Shown: in pieces, positions 1 to 9,961 of the stretch | Layout: each line of letters starts with the position of its first letter | Position numbering within the stretch: position 1 is the stretch's first letter | From: CAWGYT01 sp963826795 | GTDB taxonomy: Bacteria; Planctomycetota; Planctomycetia; Pirellulales; Pirellulaceae | Assembly (NCBI GenBank): GCA_963826795.1 | Contig: CAWGYT010000015.1 | Span: 124,001 to 188,000 of the forward strand | Reading direction: 5' to 3' | Length of the DNA: 64,000 nucleotides | Notes under the pieces: model-generated | What the model was told of the DNA's origin: nothing | Seen by the model: only the letters and a program-made list of their open reading frames with translations | The model's database searches: none | Made by a program: the position numbers and the translations under genes

Positions 1-230
1 GCGAGAGCGAAGGCGAGTTCCTGGAAGCCCTCTTTGAAGTTGTCTCGGCACTCGGAACGGTCGGCCTGAGCACGGGACTGACCGGCGCGCTCTCATCGGC
101 GGGACGCGGCGTATTGATACTCCTGATGTTCCTCGGCCGACTGGGTCCCATCTCGGTATTCGTGGCCCTCTCACGTAGCGAAACCAAGAAACCGCTCGTC
201 CATCCCGACGAAGAACCCATGATTGGATAA
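1..230 (+). CDS. ktrB: C-terminal end of K+ transporter membrane subunit (KtrB/TrkH family), partial
   Basis: The window opens inside this gene; the reading frame starts at base 3 and stops with TAA at 228-230. The 75 visible residues include 'FEVVSALGTVGLSTG', the fourth selectivity-loop signature of TrkH/KtrB/HKT potassium transporters, followed by the last hydrophobic helix ('GVLILLMFLGRLGPISVF') and a charged tail. The protein would form the ion-conducting pore in the inner membrane. It sits 9 bp upstream of a cytosolic RCK protein (240-905), the standard KtrB-KtrA arrangement, so co-transcription is likely. The family call is strong from the pore motif. The choice between KtrB and TrkH rests on the partner having only one RCK unit. 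Confidence 0.9.
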   Translation, partial: ESEGEFLEALFEVVSALGTVGLSTGLTGALSSAGRGVLILLMFLGRLGPISVFVALSRSETKKPLVHPDEEPMIG

Positions 231-803
231 GGATCAGGTATGGCCCCCCCCAAGAATTTTGTTGCGATCGGCCTCGGCTCCTTCGGAACCGCTCTGGTCA
301 AGCGACTTTTCGAAAACGGCTGTCGTGTCACGGGAATCGATCGGTCACGAGAATCTGTCGAGGACCTGAAGGAGGTGCTCTACGAGGCGGTGATTGGAGA
401 CGCGACCGAGCGAGAAACATTGGAAAATCTTCCGCTCAAAGATGCCAACGCCGTGTTCATCAGCATGGGCGAAGACATCACCCACTCGCTGCTGGCCACC
501 TTGCACGTCAAAGAATTGGGTGCCCGCCAAATCATCGTCAAAGGCGTCACGGCGGAGCATGGTCGACTACTCAAGAGTTTGGGCGTTGACCGAGTCATTT
601 TCCCGGAGATCGAAATCGCCCAAACGCTGGCGGATCGAATGACCTGGACGAACGTCGTTGATTTCCTGGCGATCGATCCGGACTACAGTTTTTTGGAGTA
701 CGCGACCCCTGACTCCTTCGCCGGAAAGACGTTGCAAGAACTCAACATTCGTCAGCGATATGGCGTCTGGATTATCGGCGTCAAGGACGCCTTGAGCGGA
801 GAT

Positions 804-3682
<2,879 letters not shown>

Positions 3683-3883
3683 CCCCCCCCAAAGCCCATC
3701 ACGCGACTCGTATTAACACCTAAATCTCCTTGCAGCATAGCAATCCAAGTCCGCCAAAGGCAGCCGCGACGAGCGGGGACGGCCCGCAGTACCGCTCCGT
3801 CGGCAGTTCGGAACGGTCGGCGGATCACCCGGGAGGGTCGCTGGACAGAATGAGTCGAAACCGACGGCCGCAAAAAAACATCA

Positions 3884-3911
3884 TTGACACCTCGCGACAT
3901 GACGATATATT
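3884..3911 (+). promoter_or_regulatory. Near-consensus sigma-70 promoter of the sulfur operon
   Basis: A perfect -35 box TTGACA (3884-3889) is followed after 16 bp by TATATT (3906-3911); TATTAA at 3908-3913 with an 18-bp spacer is an alternative -10. It lies 22 bp upstream of the arsR start at 3934, leaving a very short leader. The AT-rich -10 region, 'cgatatattaagg', is also where an ArsR-family repressor would be expected to bind its own promoter. That is an inference; no clean palindrome was identified. Confidence 0.7.
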
Positions 3912-3933
3912 AAGGCAGTCACAGGAGCAGGAA

Positions 3934-4257
3934 ATGAAATCAACACCCGTACGCCGGCTGGCCGCGGCCAACTTTGACGCCCTCGGCTCCGCCGCGGAAT
4001 GCCTTCGCACTCTGGCGCATCCGGTTCGGCTGCGGATGGTGCAGTTGTTGCTCCACGGTCGATACACGGTCGGGGAAATTGCCGACGACTGCCAGATCGC
4101 GGAGAATTTGGCTTCGGAGCATTTGCGACTGATGCAGCGGTGCGGTTTTTTCACGAGCGAGCGAGACGGGCGACGGGTTTACTATCGGGTTGCGGAACCG
4201 CACCTGGAGCGAATCTTGGATTGTATCGAGAGCCGCTTCCTGCCCAACGCCGAGTAA
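3934..4257 (+). CDS. ArsR-family winged-helix repressor, probable sulfide/persulfide sensor
   Basis: A 107-aa DNA-binding repressor with the ArsR/SmtB core: 'LRTLAHPVRLRMVQLLL' (helix 1-2), recognition segment 'ENLASEHLRLMQRCGFF' and wing 'SERDGRRVYYRVAEPHL'. The start at 3934 is chosen because 'caggagcaggaa' gives a good ribosome-binding site; the frame is open further upstream but crosses the promoter. It is first in a row of rhodanese, persulfide dioxygenase and TauE genes, the arrangement controlled by BigR/SqrR-type thiol-switch repressors. Cysteines occur near the N-terminus (AECLRT), in the HTH (DDCQ, QRCG) and in the last helix (LDCIES), so a cysteine-pair persulfide switch is plausible. 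The classic ArsR metal motif CxCxxC is absent. Sensor identity is inferred from context. Confidence 0.88.
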   Translation: MKSTPVRRLAAANFDALGSAAECLRTLAHPVRLRMVQLLLHGRYTVGEIADDCQIAENLASEHLRLMQRCGFFTSERDGRRVYYRVAEPHLERILDCIESRFLPNAE

Positions 4258-4269
4258 TTTTTTAACAAA

Positions 4270-4291
4270 CATCTCGTCGTCTTGCGAGATG
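4270..4291. other. Small hairpin between arsR and the rhodanese gene
   Basis: 'catctcg' at 4270-4276 pairs with 'cgagatg' at 4285-4291 around an 8-base loop. It follows the arsR stop by 12 bp and has no T-run after it, so it is not a convincing intrinsic terminator. It could stabilise or process the operon mRNA, or be a second operator. Function is unknown. Confidence 0.4.
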
Positions 4292-4353
4292 ACCTGAACA
4301 CCAATCAGGCGCTGCGCAGGGCGGACGCCATTTCCATTCAGAGGAGTCAAGAA

Positions 4354-4911
4354 ATGATCGAGACCATCAAGGCCAAGGAGCTTTACAAGCTGGTTCAGCA
4401 GGGCGAGTCCGTGGAGTTGATCGATGTTCGAACTCCGGCCGAGTTTCGAGAGGTCCACGCGACGATGGCTCGCAACGTTCCCTTAGAAACGATCAATGCC
4501 AAGCAGTTGATGTCGGGGCGGAATGGCGACGCGGATCGACCCGTGTATGTCATCTGCCGGAGCGGCAAGCGGGCCGAGAAGGCGTGCGAGCAGTTGCAGG
4601 CCAAGGGCATTTCGCATGTGGTGAATGTCGAAGGTGGCACGCTGGCCTGGGACCAAGCGGGTCTCCCGGTTCAGCGAGGGAAGAAAACGATTTCACTCGA
4701 GCGCCAGGTCCGAATCGCAGCCGGCTTTTTGGTACTTGTCGGAGTTGGACTGAGCTTCGTTCACCCTGCGTTTCTCGGAATCAGTGCCTTTGTCGGCGCG
4801 GGTTTGATGTTCGCGGGGATCACGGACACCTGTGGCATGGCGATGATCTTGGCAAGGATGCCGTGGAATCAAGTGGGGGGCAACTCGGCCGGACAGTGTG
4901 CCGCGTCGTAG
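4354..4911 (+). CDS. Rhodanese with C-terminal membrane anchor (YgaP-like)
   Basis: A 185-aa sulfurtransferase. Residues about 8-105 form one rhodanese domain beginning 'LIDVRTPAEFREVHA', with the active loop CRSGKRA (nucleophile C68) that carries the persulfide. Residues about 115-165 contain two hydrophobic segments ('AAGFLVLVGVGLSFVHPAFLG' region and 'GAGLMFAGITDTCGMAMIL') of the DUF2892 type, giving the domain order of E. coli YgaP. The start at 4354 has 'agaggagtcaagaa' upstream; the open frame extends to 4282 without a comparable site. As second gene of the arsR operon it probably accepts or passes sulfane sulfur at the inner membrane. A conserved Cys in the second hydrophobic segment (DTCGMA) could relay sulfur; that is a guess. 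Confidence 0.92.
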   Translation: MIETIKAKELYKLVQQGESVELIDVRTPAEFREVHATMARNVPLETINAKQLMSGRNGDADRPVYVICRSGKRAEKACEQLQAKGISHVVNVEGGTLAWDQAGLPVQRGKKTISLERQVRIAAGFLVLVGVGLSFVHPAFLGISAFVGAGLMFAGITDTCGMAMILARMPWNQVGGNSAGQCAAS

Positions 4912-5031
4912 CCGCGAATCCACCCCGGCTCTGGACGCCGATAAAACGGCGGCGACGCAACGGGCGGCGACGGAATCGCCCGGGCCGGGAAATATCGCTC
5001 GACCAGGACCTGAAACCGAAGGAACCGAACC

Positions 5032-6426
5032 ATGTATCTGCAGCGTTTCTACCTTGATTGCTTATCGCATGCCTCATTCTTGGTCGCGGACGAACGCACG
5101 AAGGAGGCGGTTGTCGTTGACCCGCAGCGGGACATTCAAATCTACCTGGATGATGCACAAGCCCACGGATTCACGATCAAGTACGTGATCTTGACTCATT
5201 TTCATGCGGATTTTGTTTCGGGACACATTGAACTCCGGGACCGGCTGGGAGCTCGCATCGTCATGGGAAAGCGGGCGGAGGCCGAATTCGACTTCTTGGC
5301 CGTGGGCGACGGCGACACGATCCGGCTAGGAGACGTGAAACTTGCCATCTTGGAAACGCCCGGCCACACGCCCGAAGGGATTTCGATTCTGGTTTATGAG
5401 AACGAACGAGCTGACGCGGCGCCCCACGCGGTATTAACGGGAGACACGTTGTTTCTGGGCGACGTGGGCCGCCCCGACTTACTCGCTTCGGTCGGCGTTA
5501 CCGCGGACGAATTGGCGAACATGCTTTACGATTCGCTCCACGAGAAGCTGCTAAAGCTACCGGACGAGACCTTGGTTTATCCTGCTCACGGGGCAGGCTC
5601 GATGTGCGGCAAATCGTTGAGCACGGAAGCGGTGTCAACACTTGGCGAGCAGCGGAAGTTCAATTACGCGTTGCAGCCGATGACGCGAGACGAGTTCGTG
5701 AAAATGGTGACGGCCGAACAGCCAGAGGCACCGGACTATTTCGTTCACGACGCGATTCTCAACCGGCAGAATCGACCGAGTCTCGACCGCATGCTGGACC
5801 AGGCGATGCAGCCGGTCGCGTTGGACACGGTCTTGGCGTGGCAAGAAGCGGGCGCCCAGGTGGTTGACACGCGTGAGGCCGTGGATTTCGCAGGAGCCCA
5901 CTTGCGGGGCGCGATCAACATTGGCATCGACGGCAAGTACGCGACGTGGTGCGGCACGATCTTGAAAAAGGATGCCCCGATCGTCGTCATTGCCGAGAAA
6001 GAACGCGTCGAGGAGTCCATTATGCGGCTCGGTCGGATCGGCTTTGACCACGTCCGAGGCTACCTCCAAGACGGAATGGACGCGCTTCGCGACCGACCCG
6101 ATCTGCTCGCGAAAACCAATCGAATTACGGCGCCTGCCTTGGAAGAGATCCTGGATCAAGTGACGGTCGTTGATGTTCGGACGGAGCGTGAATATGCGGC
6201 CGGCCATCTCGACGGAAGCCTGAACCTTCCGCTCAATCATCTGCAGCAGCGGATCCACGAGCTACCGTCGGGGGGCTCGATCGTGGTCCATTGCCAGGGA
6301 GGCTATCGATCGTCGATTGCCGCCAGCCTGTTGCAACGTGCGGGTCGAGAAGAGGTGATGGACCTGGTGGGCGGTTATCAAGCGTGGACGGCGTCACGAC
6401 TTCCCGTTGCGGTGCAATCCACGTAG
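5032..6426 (+). CDS. Persulfide dioxygenase fused to tandem rhodanese domains (CstB-like)
   Basis: A 464-aa fusion. The N-terminal metallo-beta-lactamase domain (1-245) has the iron ligands of ETHE1-type persulfide dioxygenases: HFHAD (H56, H58, D60), H112 in GHTPEG, D138 in GDTLFLGDVGRPDL, and H186. Two rhodanese domains follow. The first (about 265-360) has no active-site cysteine ('VVIAEKERVEE' replaces the loop) and should be structural or regulatory. The second (about 370-460) is active-looking, with C421 in HCQGGYRS. The family oxidises glutathione or CoA persulfide to sulfite and can transfer sulfane sulfur. It lies 120 bp after the YgaP-like gene, with 'gaaggaaccgaacc' before the ATG, and 22 bp before tauE. 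Together these make a sulfide detoxification pathway ending in export of an oxidised sulfur anion. Confidence 0.93.
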   Translation: MYLQRFYLDCLSHASFLVADERTKEAVVVDPQRDIQIYLDDAQAHGFTIKYVILTHFHADFVSGHIELRDRLGARIVMGKRAEAEFDFLAVGDGDTIRLGDVKLAILETPGHTPEGISILVYENERADAAPHAVLTGDTLFLGDVGRPDLLASVGVTADELANMLYDSLHEKLLKLPDETLVYPAHGAGSMCGKSLSTEAVSTLGEQRKFNYALQPMTRDEFVKMVTAEQPEAPDYFVHDAILNRQNRPSLDRMLDQAMQPVALDTVLAWQEAGAQVVDTREAVDFAGAHLRGAINIGIDGKYATWCGTILKKDAPIVVIAEKERVEESIMRLGRIGFDHVRGYLQDGMDALRDRPDLLAKTNRITAPALEEILDQVTVVDVRTEREYAAGHLDGSLNLPLNHLQQRIHELPSGGSIVVHCQGGYRSSIAASLLQRAGREEVMDLVGGYQAWTASRLPVAVQST

Positions 6427-6448
6427 GTCCACAGGAAAGGACGCGGCG

Positions 6449-7254
6449 ATGCCTCTTCAACTGAGCATCCTGTTTGGGATCTTGGTCGGCTTTGCGCTGG
6501 GGCTCACCGGCGGGGGCGGCTCGTTGCTTGCCGTGCCGCTGCTGGTGTACGGCCTCGCCGTCGCCCCCCGCGACGCATTCGGGGTGTCGCTGGCGGCGGT
6601 GGGCGCGACGGCGTTGATCGGGGTGATCCCAAGAATTTGGCGGGGGCAGGTCGAAGTGGGAACCGGCGTCTGGTTCGCTGTTGCCGGCATGCTCGGGGCG
6701 CCCCTGGGAACGTGGGTGGCTGGTCGGATTCCCGAAACGTTCCTGTTGGTCTTGTTCTCCGGGCTGATGGTCGCCGTGGCCCTCAAGATGTGGCAGCAAT
6801 CGGGCGCAGCGGTTGCACGCGACGACTCCTCGTGCGCCCCGAAAAAACCTGTCAGCGTACGCCAGAGGGCAAGCTGAGGCTGAACTCCCGCTGTGCGATT
6901 CTGCTGGCCGGCGTGGGGCTGGTGACGGGATTTCTCTCGGGAATGTTCGGGGTGGGCGGCGGATTCGTCATTGTCCCGGCACTGGTTCTTTTTAGCGGGA
7001 TGCCGATTCATCGGGCGATCGCGACCTCGCTGCTCGTGATCGTGCTCGTGAGCATTTCGGGAGTCGCGTCCCACGTGTGGGCCGGACGCGCGATTTCCTG
7101 GCCCCTGACGGCGCTATTCATTCTGGGTGGCGTGATCGGAATGTCGCTGGGTGGCGTCGCCGCGAAGCGTCTGTCAGGGCCCGTGCTGCAACGAGTTTTC
7201 GCGAGTGGAATCGTGGCCATTGCCGCCTTGGTTGTCTTGCGAGAAATGGCGTAG
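6449..7254 (+). pseudogene. TauE/SafE-family sulfur anion exporter, frameshifted at an A6 run
   Basis: Both halves of a TauE/SafE membrane transporter (about 268 aa if joined) are present in different frames. The first half (from 6449, RBS 'aggaaagg') carries 'GILVGFALGLTGGGGSLLAVPLLVYG' split over the first helices. The second carries the mirrored 'GFLSGMFGVGGGFVIVPALVL' repeat and ends at the TAG at 7252-7254. The frame changes by -1 at 'ccgaaaaaacc' (about 6838-6849): adding one A, or a one-base backward slip on the A6 run, joins them. Without that the product ends at 6877 after one half-transporter. As last gene of the operon it should export sulfite, thiosulfate or a related anion made by the dioxygenase. 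The case could be an assembly error, a real mutation or slippage. The stop codon coincides with the left end of a MITE-like element. Confidence 0.88.
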
Positions 7255-7385
7255 TGCTTTGTCACAGCTTGATTTTGGGGTGCCTGGGGTCGAACGAAGT
7301 GAGCCCCCAGACCGCAATTTTCCGGGGGCTCACTTCGTTCGACCCCGGCCACCCAAACCTCAATTTCAGCTGTGACAAAGCACTA
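7252..7385. mobile_element. 134-bp palindromic MITE-like element flanked by TA
   Basis: The ends are perfect 18-bp inverted repeats, 'tagtgctttgtcacagct' (7252-7269) and its complement (7368-7385). An inner pair, 'gggtcgaacgaagtgagccc', is also inverted-repeated around a short centre near 7318; the stretches between are degenerate. Both outer ends are TA, the duplicated target of IS630/Tc1-mariner-type elements. Removing the element and one TA restores 'gcgTAgcagcc', in which tauE still ends in TAG, so the insertion preserved the stop. No coding capacity is present. A related end is found at 26877. A strong stem-loop would form in the operon mRNA, but there is no T-run typical of an intrinsic terminator. 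Confidence 0.78.
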
Positions 7386-7426
7386 GCAGCCTTCAAACGG
7401 CCGCGATTCGCGGATATACTCGGGCG

Positions 7427-9190
7427 ATGAAACCTTCATCTCGCCCGACCCGCAAATGGGTCCCGCTGGTCTCCCTCCCGCTGGTCTCCCTCGCGCTGGC
7501 CTCCCTGACGATTGCCCTCCCCAGCTCGGCGGCGGATCTTGCGCCGCTTGGCCGCCAAATCGCCGACTTTTCACTCCGGGATGTGTATGGAAAATCGCAT
7601 CAACTGAGCGAGTTGGCCGATCGGCCGATCGTCGTGCTGGCTTTCCTCGGGACCGAGTGCCCGCTCGCCAAACTCTATGCGCCCCGCTTGGCCGATCTCG
7701 ATCGACGGTTTCGGGATCGAGGGGTCACCATTTGGGCCATTAACTCGAACGCGCAAGACTCCGTGACAGAGATCGCCCATTACGCTCAACGCCATCAGCT
7801 TGAGTTTCCCATGCTGAAGGATCCCGGACAAAAGGTCGCCGATCTCATGGGGGCCGAGCGGACACCGGAGGTCTTCATCCTCGACGGAGAGCGAAAGATC
7901 CGCTACCACGGCCGCATCGACGACCAGTATGGGATCGGATACCAGCGACCTGCCGCCGAGCGTCAGTTCGTGGCCGAAGCACTTGAGGAACTCCTGAAAG
8001 GCCAGCCCGTTTCGACATCCCAAACCGAATCGATCGGATGCTTCATCGGGCGAGAGACCGTTAGGGAAACCCACGGAGAAATCACCTATGCCTCGCACGT
8101 CGCAGAGATCTTGAATACGCGCTGTGTCGAGTGCCACCGAAATGGCCAGATCGCGCCGTTTCCCTTGTCGTCCTACGACGATCTTCAGGGCTGGGGCGAG
8201 ACGATTCTGGAAGTGATCGATCAACAGCGAATGCCGCCTTGGAGCGCCGATCCCGCCTATGGCAGCTTCCGCAACGAGGCTCGGATGACCGACGCGGAGA
8301 AGGCCCTGCTGCGATCTTGGATCGAAGACGGAATGCCTCAAGGCAACCCCGACGAAGTCCCAGTGCCCCCCCAGTTCGCGGAGGGATGGCGAATCGAGTC
8401 GCCCGATCAAGTGTTCTATATCGCCGACGAGCCATTTTCGGTGCCCGCGGAGGGGGTCGTCGACTACCAGTATTTTGAGGTCGACCCCGGGTTTACCGAA
8501 GACAAGTTCATCTGGGCCGCCGAGGCGCGTCCGGACAACCCCGAGGTGGTCCACCACATCATTGTGTACATCAAGGCGCCGGGGCAGAAGGATCTTCATG
8601 GAGGAGGCGTGGTCGATGGCTATGCGCCAGGCAGTCCACCTCGTGTCCTGACGGATGGGATGGCGATCAAAGTCCCCGCCGGATCCAAGTTCATCTTCGA
8701 GATGCACTACACGCCAAATGGCTCGCCGGCCAAAGATCGCAGCCTCGTGGGTGTCAAGTTCTTGGACGCCGGCAAGGTGCAGAAGCTGGTCTACGGCAAC
8801 TTGGCCATTAACCAGGATTTCGTGATCCCGCCGAACGCCGATGAACATCAGGTCACGGCGGAGCGGGAGATTCGTCGTGATTTGCTGCTGCTGAACCTGA
8901 CGCCCCACATGCACTTGCGGGGCAAGTCCTTCCGTTACGAAGCAATCTACCCGGACGGACGGCAGGAAGTGCTGCTCGACGTGCCGCGGTACGACTTCAA
9001 CTGGCAGCTGACTTACGAACTGAGCGTGCCGAAGTTGCTTCCCAAGGGCACTCGAATTCTCTGTACCGCCGCTTTCGATAATTCGGAAGACAACCTGGCC
9101 AACCCGGCTCCCGACAAAGAAGTCCGTTGGGGCGAGCAATCGTGGGAAGAGATGATGATCGGCTTCTTCGACGTCATTCCGGCGAACTAA
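7427..9190 (+). CDS. Secreted redoxin / c-type heme / copper type II monooxygenase-like fusion protein
   Basis: A 587-aa exported protein. Residues 1-36 are a signal peptide ('LVSLALASLTIALPSSAA'). Residues 40-200 are an AhpC/TSA-type redoxin domain with a single Cys (C78, TECPLAKLY), so it is not a CxxC thioredoxin. A heme c attachment motif CVECH (C233, H237) follows in a short cytochrome-like segment ('MPPWSADPAYGSF'). Residues about 320-585 resemble the copper type II ascorbate-dependent monooxygenase fold, with the His-rich motifs 'VVHHIIVYI', 'EMHYTPNG' and 'TPHMHLRGK'. The architecture recurs in planctomycetes; the substrate is unknown and likely periplasmic. It lies 41 bp after the MITE-like element and alone on its strand. 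A second, frameshifted copy with added EF-hands is at 37961-39943. Confidence 0.88.
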   Translation: MKPSSRPTRKWVPLVSLPLVSLALASLTIALPSSAADLAPLGRQIADFSLRDVYGKSHQLSELADRPIVVLAFLGTECPLAKLYAPRLADLDRRFRDRGVTIWAINSNAQDSVTEIAHYAQRHQLEFPMLKDPGQKVADLMGAERTPEVFILDGERKIRYHGRIDDQYGIGYQRPAAERQFVAEALEELLKGQPVSTSQTESIGCFIGRETVRETHGEITYASHVAEILNTRCVECHRNGQIAPFPLSSYDDLQGWGETILEVIDQQRMPPWSADPAYGSFRNEARMTDAEKALLRSWIEDGMPQGNPDEVPVPPQFAEGWRIESPDQVFYIADEPFSVPAEGVVDYQYFEVDPGFTEDKFIWAAEARPDNPEVVHHIIVYIKAPGQKDLHGGGVVDGYAPGSPPRVLTDGMAIKVPAGSKFIFEMHYTPNGSPAKDRSLVGVKFLDAGKVQKLVYGNLAINQDFVIPPNADEHQVTAEREIRRDLLLLNLTPHMHLRGKSFRYEAIYPDGRQEVLLDVPRYDFNWQLTYELSVPKLLPKGTRILCTAAFDNSEDNLANPAPDKEVRWGEQSWEEMMIGFFDVIPAN

Positions 9191-9308
9191 CGCCCGCGAA
9201 GCTTGAACGCTCCCAACATCGGAACCCTGGCAAGCGCGCCATGAGGACGTTTGAGCGTCGCGGTGCCGAGGACAAGAGACTTGGCCTGAATGACCAAGCA
9301 CAGGTCAG

Positions 9309-9339
9309 AAAAAAAAAGGGCCCTCGTTTCGGAGGGCCC
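9309..9339 (-). terminator. Intrinsic terminator of the cold-shock gene
   Basis: Read on the minus strand, GGGCCCTC (9339-9332) pairs with GAGGGCCC (9325-9318) around a 6-base loop and is followed directly by nine T residues (9317-9309). It lies about 90 bp downstream of the cold-shock stop codon at 9431, oriented to end that transcript. Confidence 0.85.
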
Positions 9340-9430
9340 ACGGTATCGTCAGCAAGGAGGGTGGCGTGCTTGCTCCAAGCCAGCCCAGGCCCATCCTTGC
9401 GAGGCGTTGACTCTTAGCGGTGGCGATGGC

Positions 9431-9628
9431 TTAGATCACGGTCACCGATTCGGCTCGCGGACCCTTGGGGCCACGACCCTCTGTATACTCGACCGCCTGC
9501 CCCTCTCGCAGCGACTCGAATGTGGTTCCTTCAACAGCCGACAGATGGAAGAACAGCTCGCCGCGTTCTCCCTGAATGAATCCAAAACCCTTGTCGGCGA
9601 CCAACTTCTTAATAACACCTTGTGACAT
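9431..9628 (-). CDS. CspA-family cold-shock protein
   Basis: A 65-aa single cold-shock domain. RNP1 is KGFGFI (residues 13-18) and RNP2 is LFFHLSAV (25-32), the aromatic nucleic-acid-binding surfaces. The start at 9628 gives the normal CspA length and has 'gaaggagtggcgcgcg' upstream; the frame stays open to 9961 but the extra residues are not like any cold-shock protein. The product binds single-stranded RNA or DNA and acts as an RNA chaperone. It is slightly shorter and more neutral than typical CspA. It is transcribed alone, ending at the intrinsic terminator at 9309-9339. A long 5' leader would be usual for the family. Confidence 0.95.
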   Translation of the reverse strand: MSQGVIKKLVADKGFGFIQGERGELFFHLSAVEGTTFESLREGQAVEYTEGRGPKGPRAESVTVI

Positions 9629-9961
9629 CGCGCGCCACTCCTTCAATCCAAAACACACACAAAAGGTAACTCGATGGTGAACCCGGAAACGCTGGTTCCC
9701 AGCTAGACCGGGCCGCGTCAACATCAACCGCGATCGAGGAGCATCCGCGGGAGGTCGCATAGATTTGCACAGAGGAAGTCGTCGAAAGTAGCTGAAGGGG
9801 GCGCGGGAAGGTTTCCATGGCCCACCATTCAGCTCGAAGTATACACCATCCTGGCCATCGAGGAAAGTCGAGATCTGGACCCGATTCCGAGAAATGGATC
9901 CCTCGCAACACACTCTCGTCCGGCGATCAAACGCGTCGCGCCGCACCAGGCTCGGCGCCAA
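9629..9961. other. Intergenic region upstream of the cold-shock gene
   Basis: 333 bp between the cold-shock start and the rhaS stop. The frame of the cold-shock protein stays open across it, but the translation has no recognisable domain. It probably holds the cold-shock promoter and 5' leader; no clear -10/-35 pair was found. Confidence 0.5.

Noticed and set aside
6637..6900. Second tauE fragment as an independent gene starting at 6637
   Set aside because: Its first ~75 codons are out of frame with the transporter and overlap the first half; only the part after about 6845 is transporter-like, so it is one split gene.
7252..7385. Palindrome considered as an intrinsic terminator of the sulfur operon
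   Set aside because: There is no T-run, the stem is too long and interrupted, and TA-flanked terminal repeats with a second dispersed copy fit a transposable element better. It may still stop transcription incidentally.
7571..9301. Long open frame antisense to the redoxin-heme-copper gene (576 codons)
   Set aside because: The plus strand carries clear signal peptide, redoxin, CxxCH and His motifs; the antisense frame is a by-product of GC-rich codon use and has no recognisable domain.
9629..9961. N-terminal extension of the cold-shock protein
   Set aside because: The added residues resemble no domain, and a good ribosome-binding site precedes the ATG at 9628 that gives the standard 65-aa protein.
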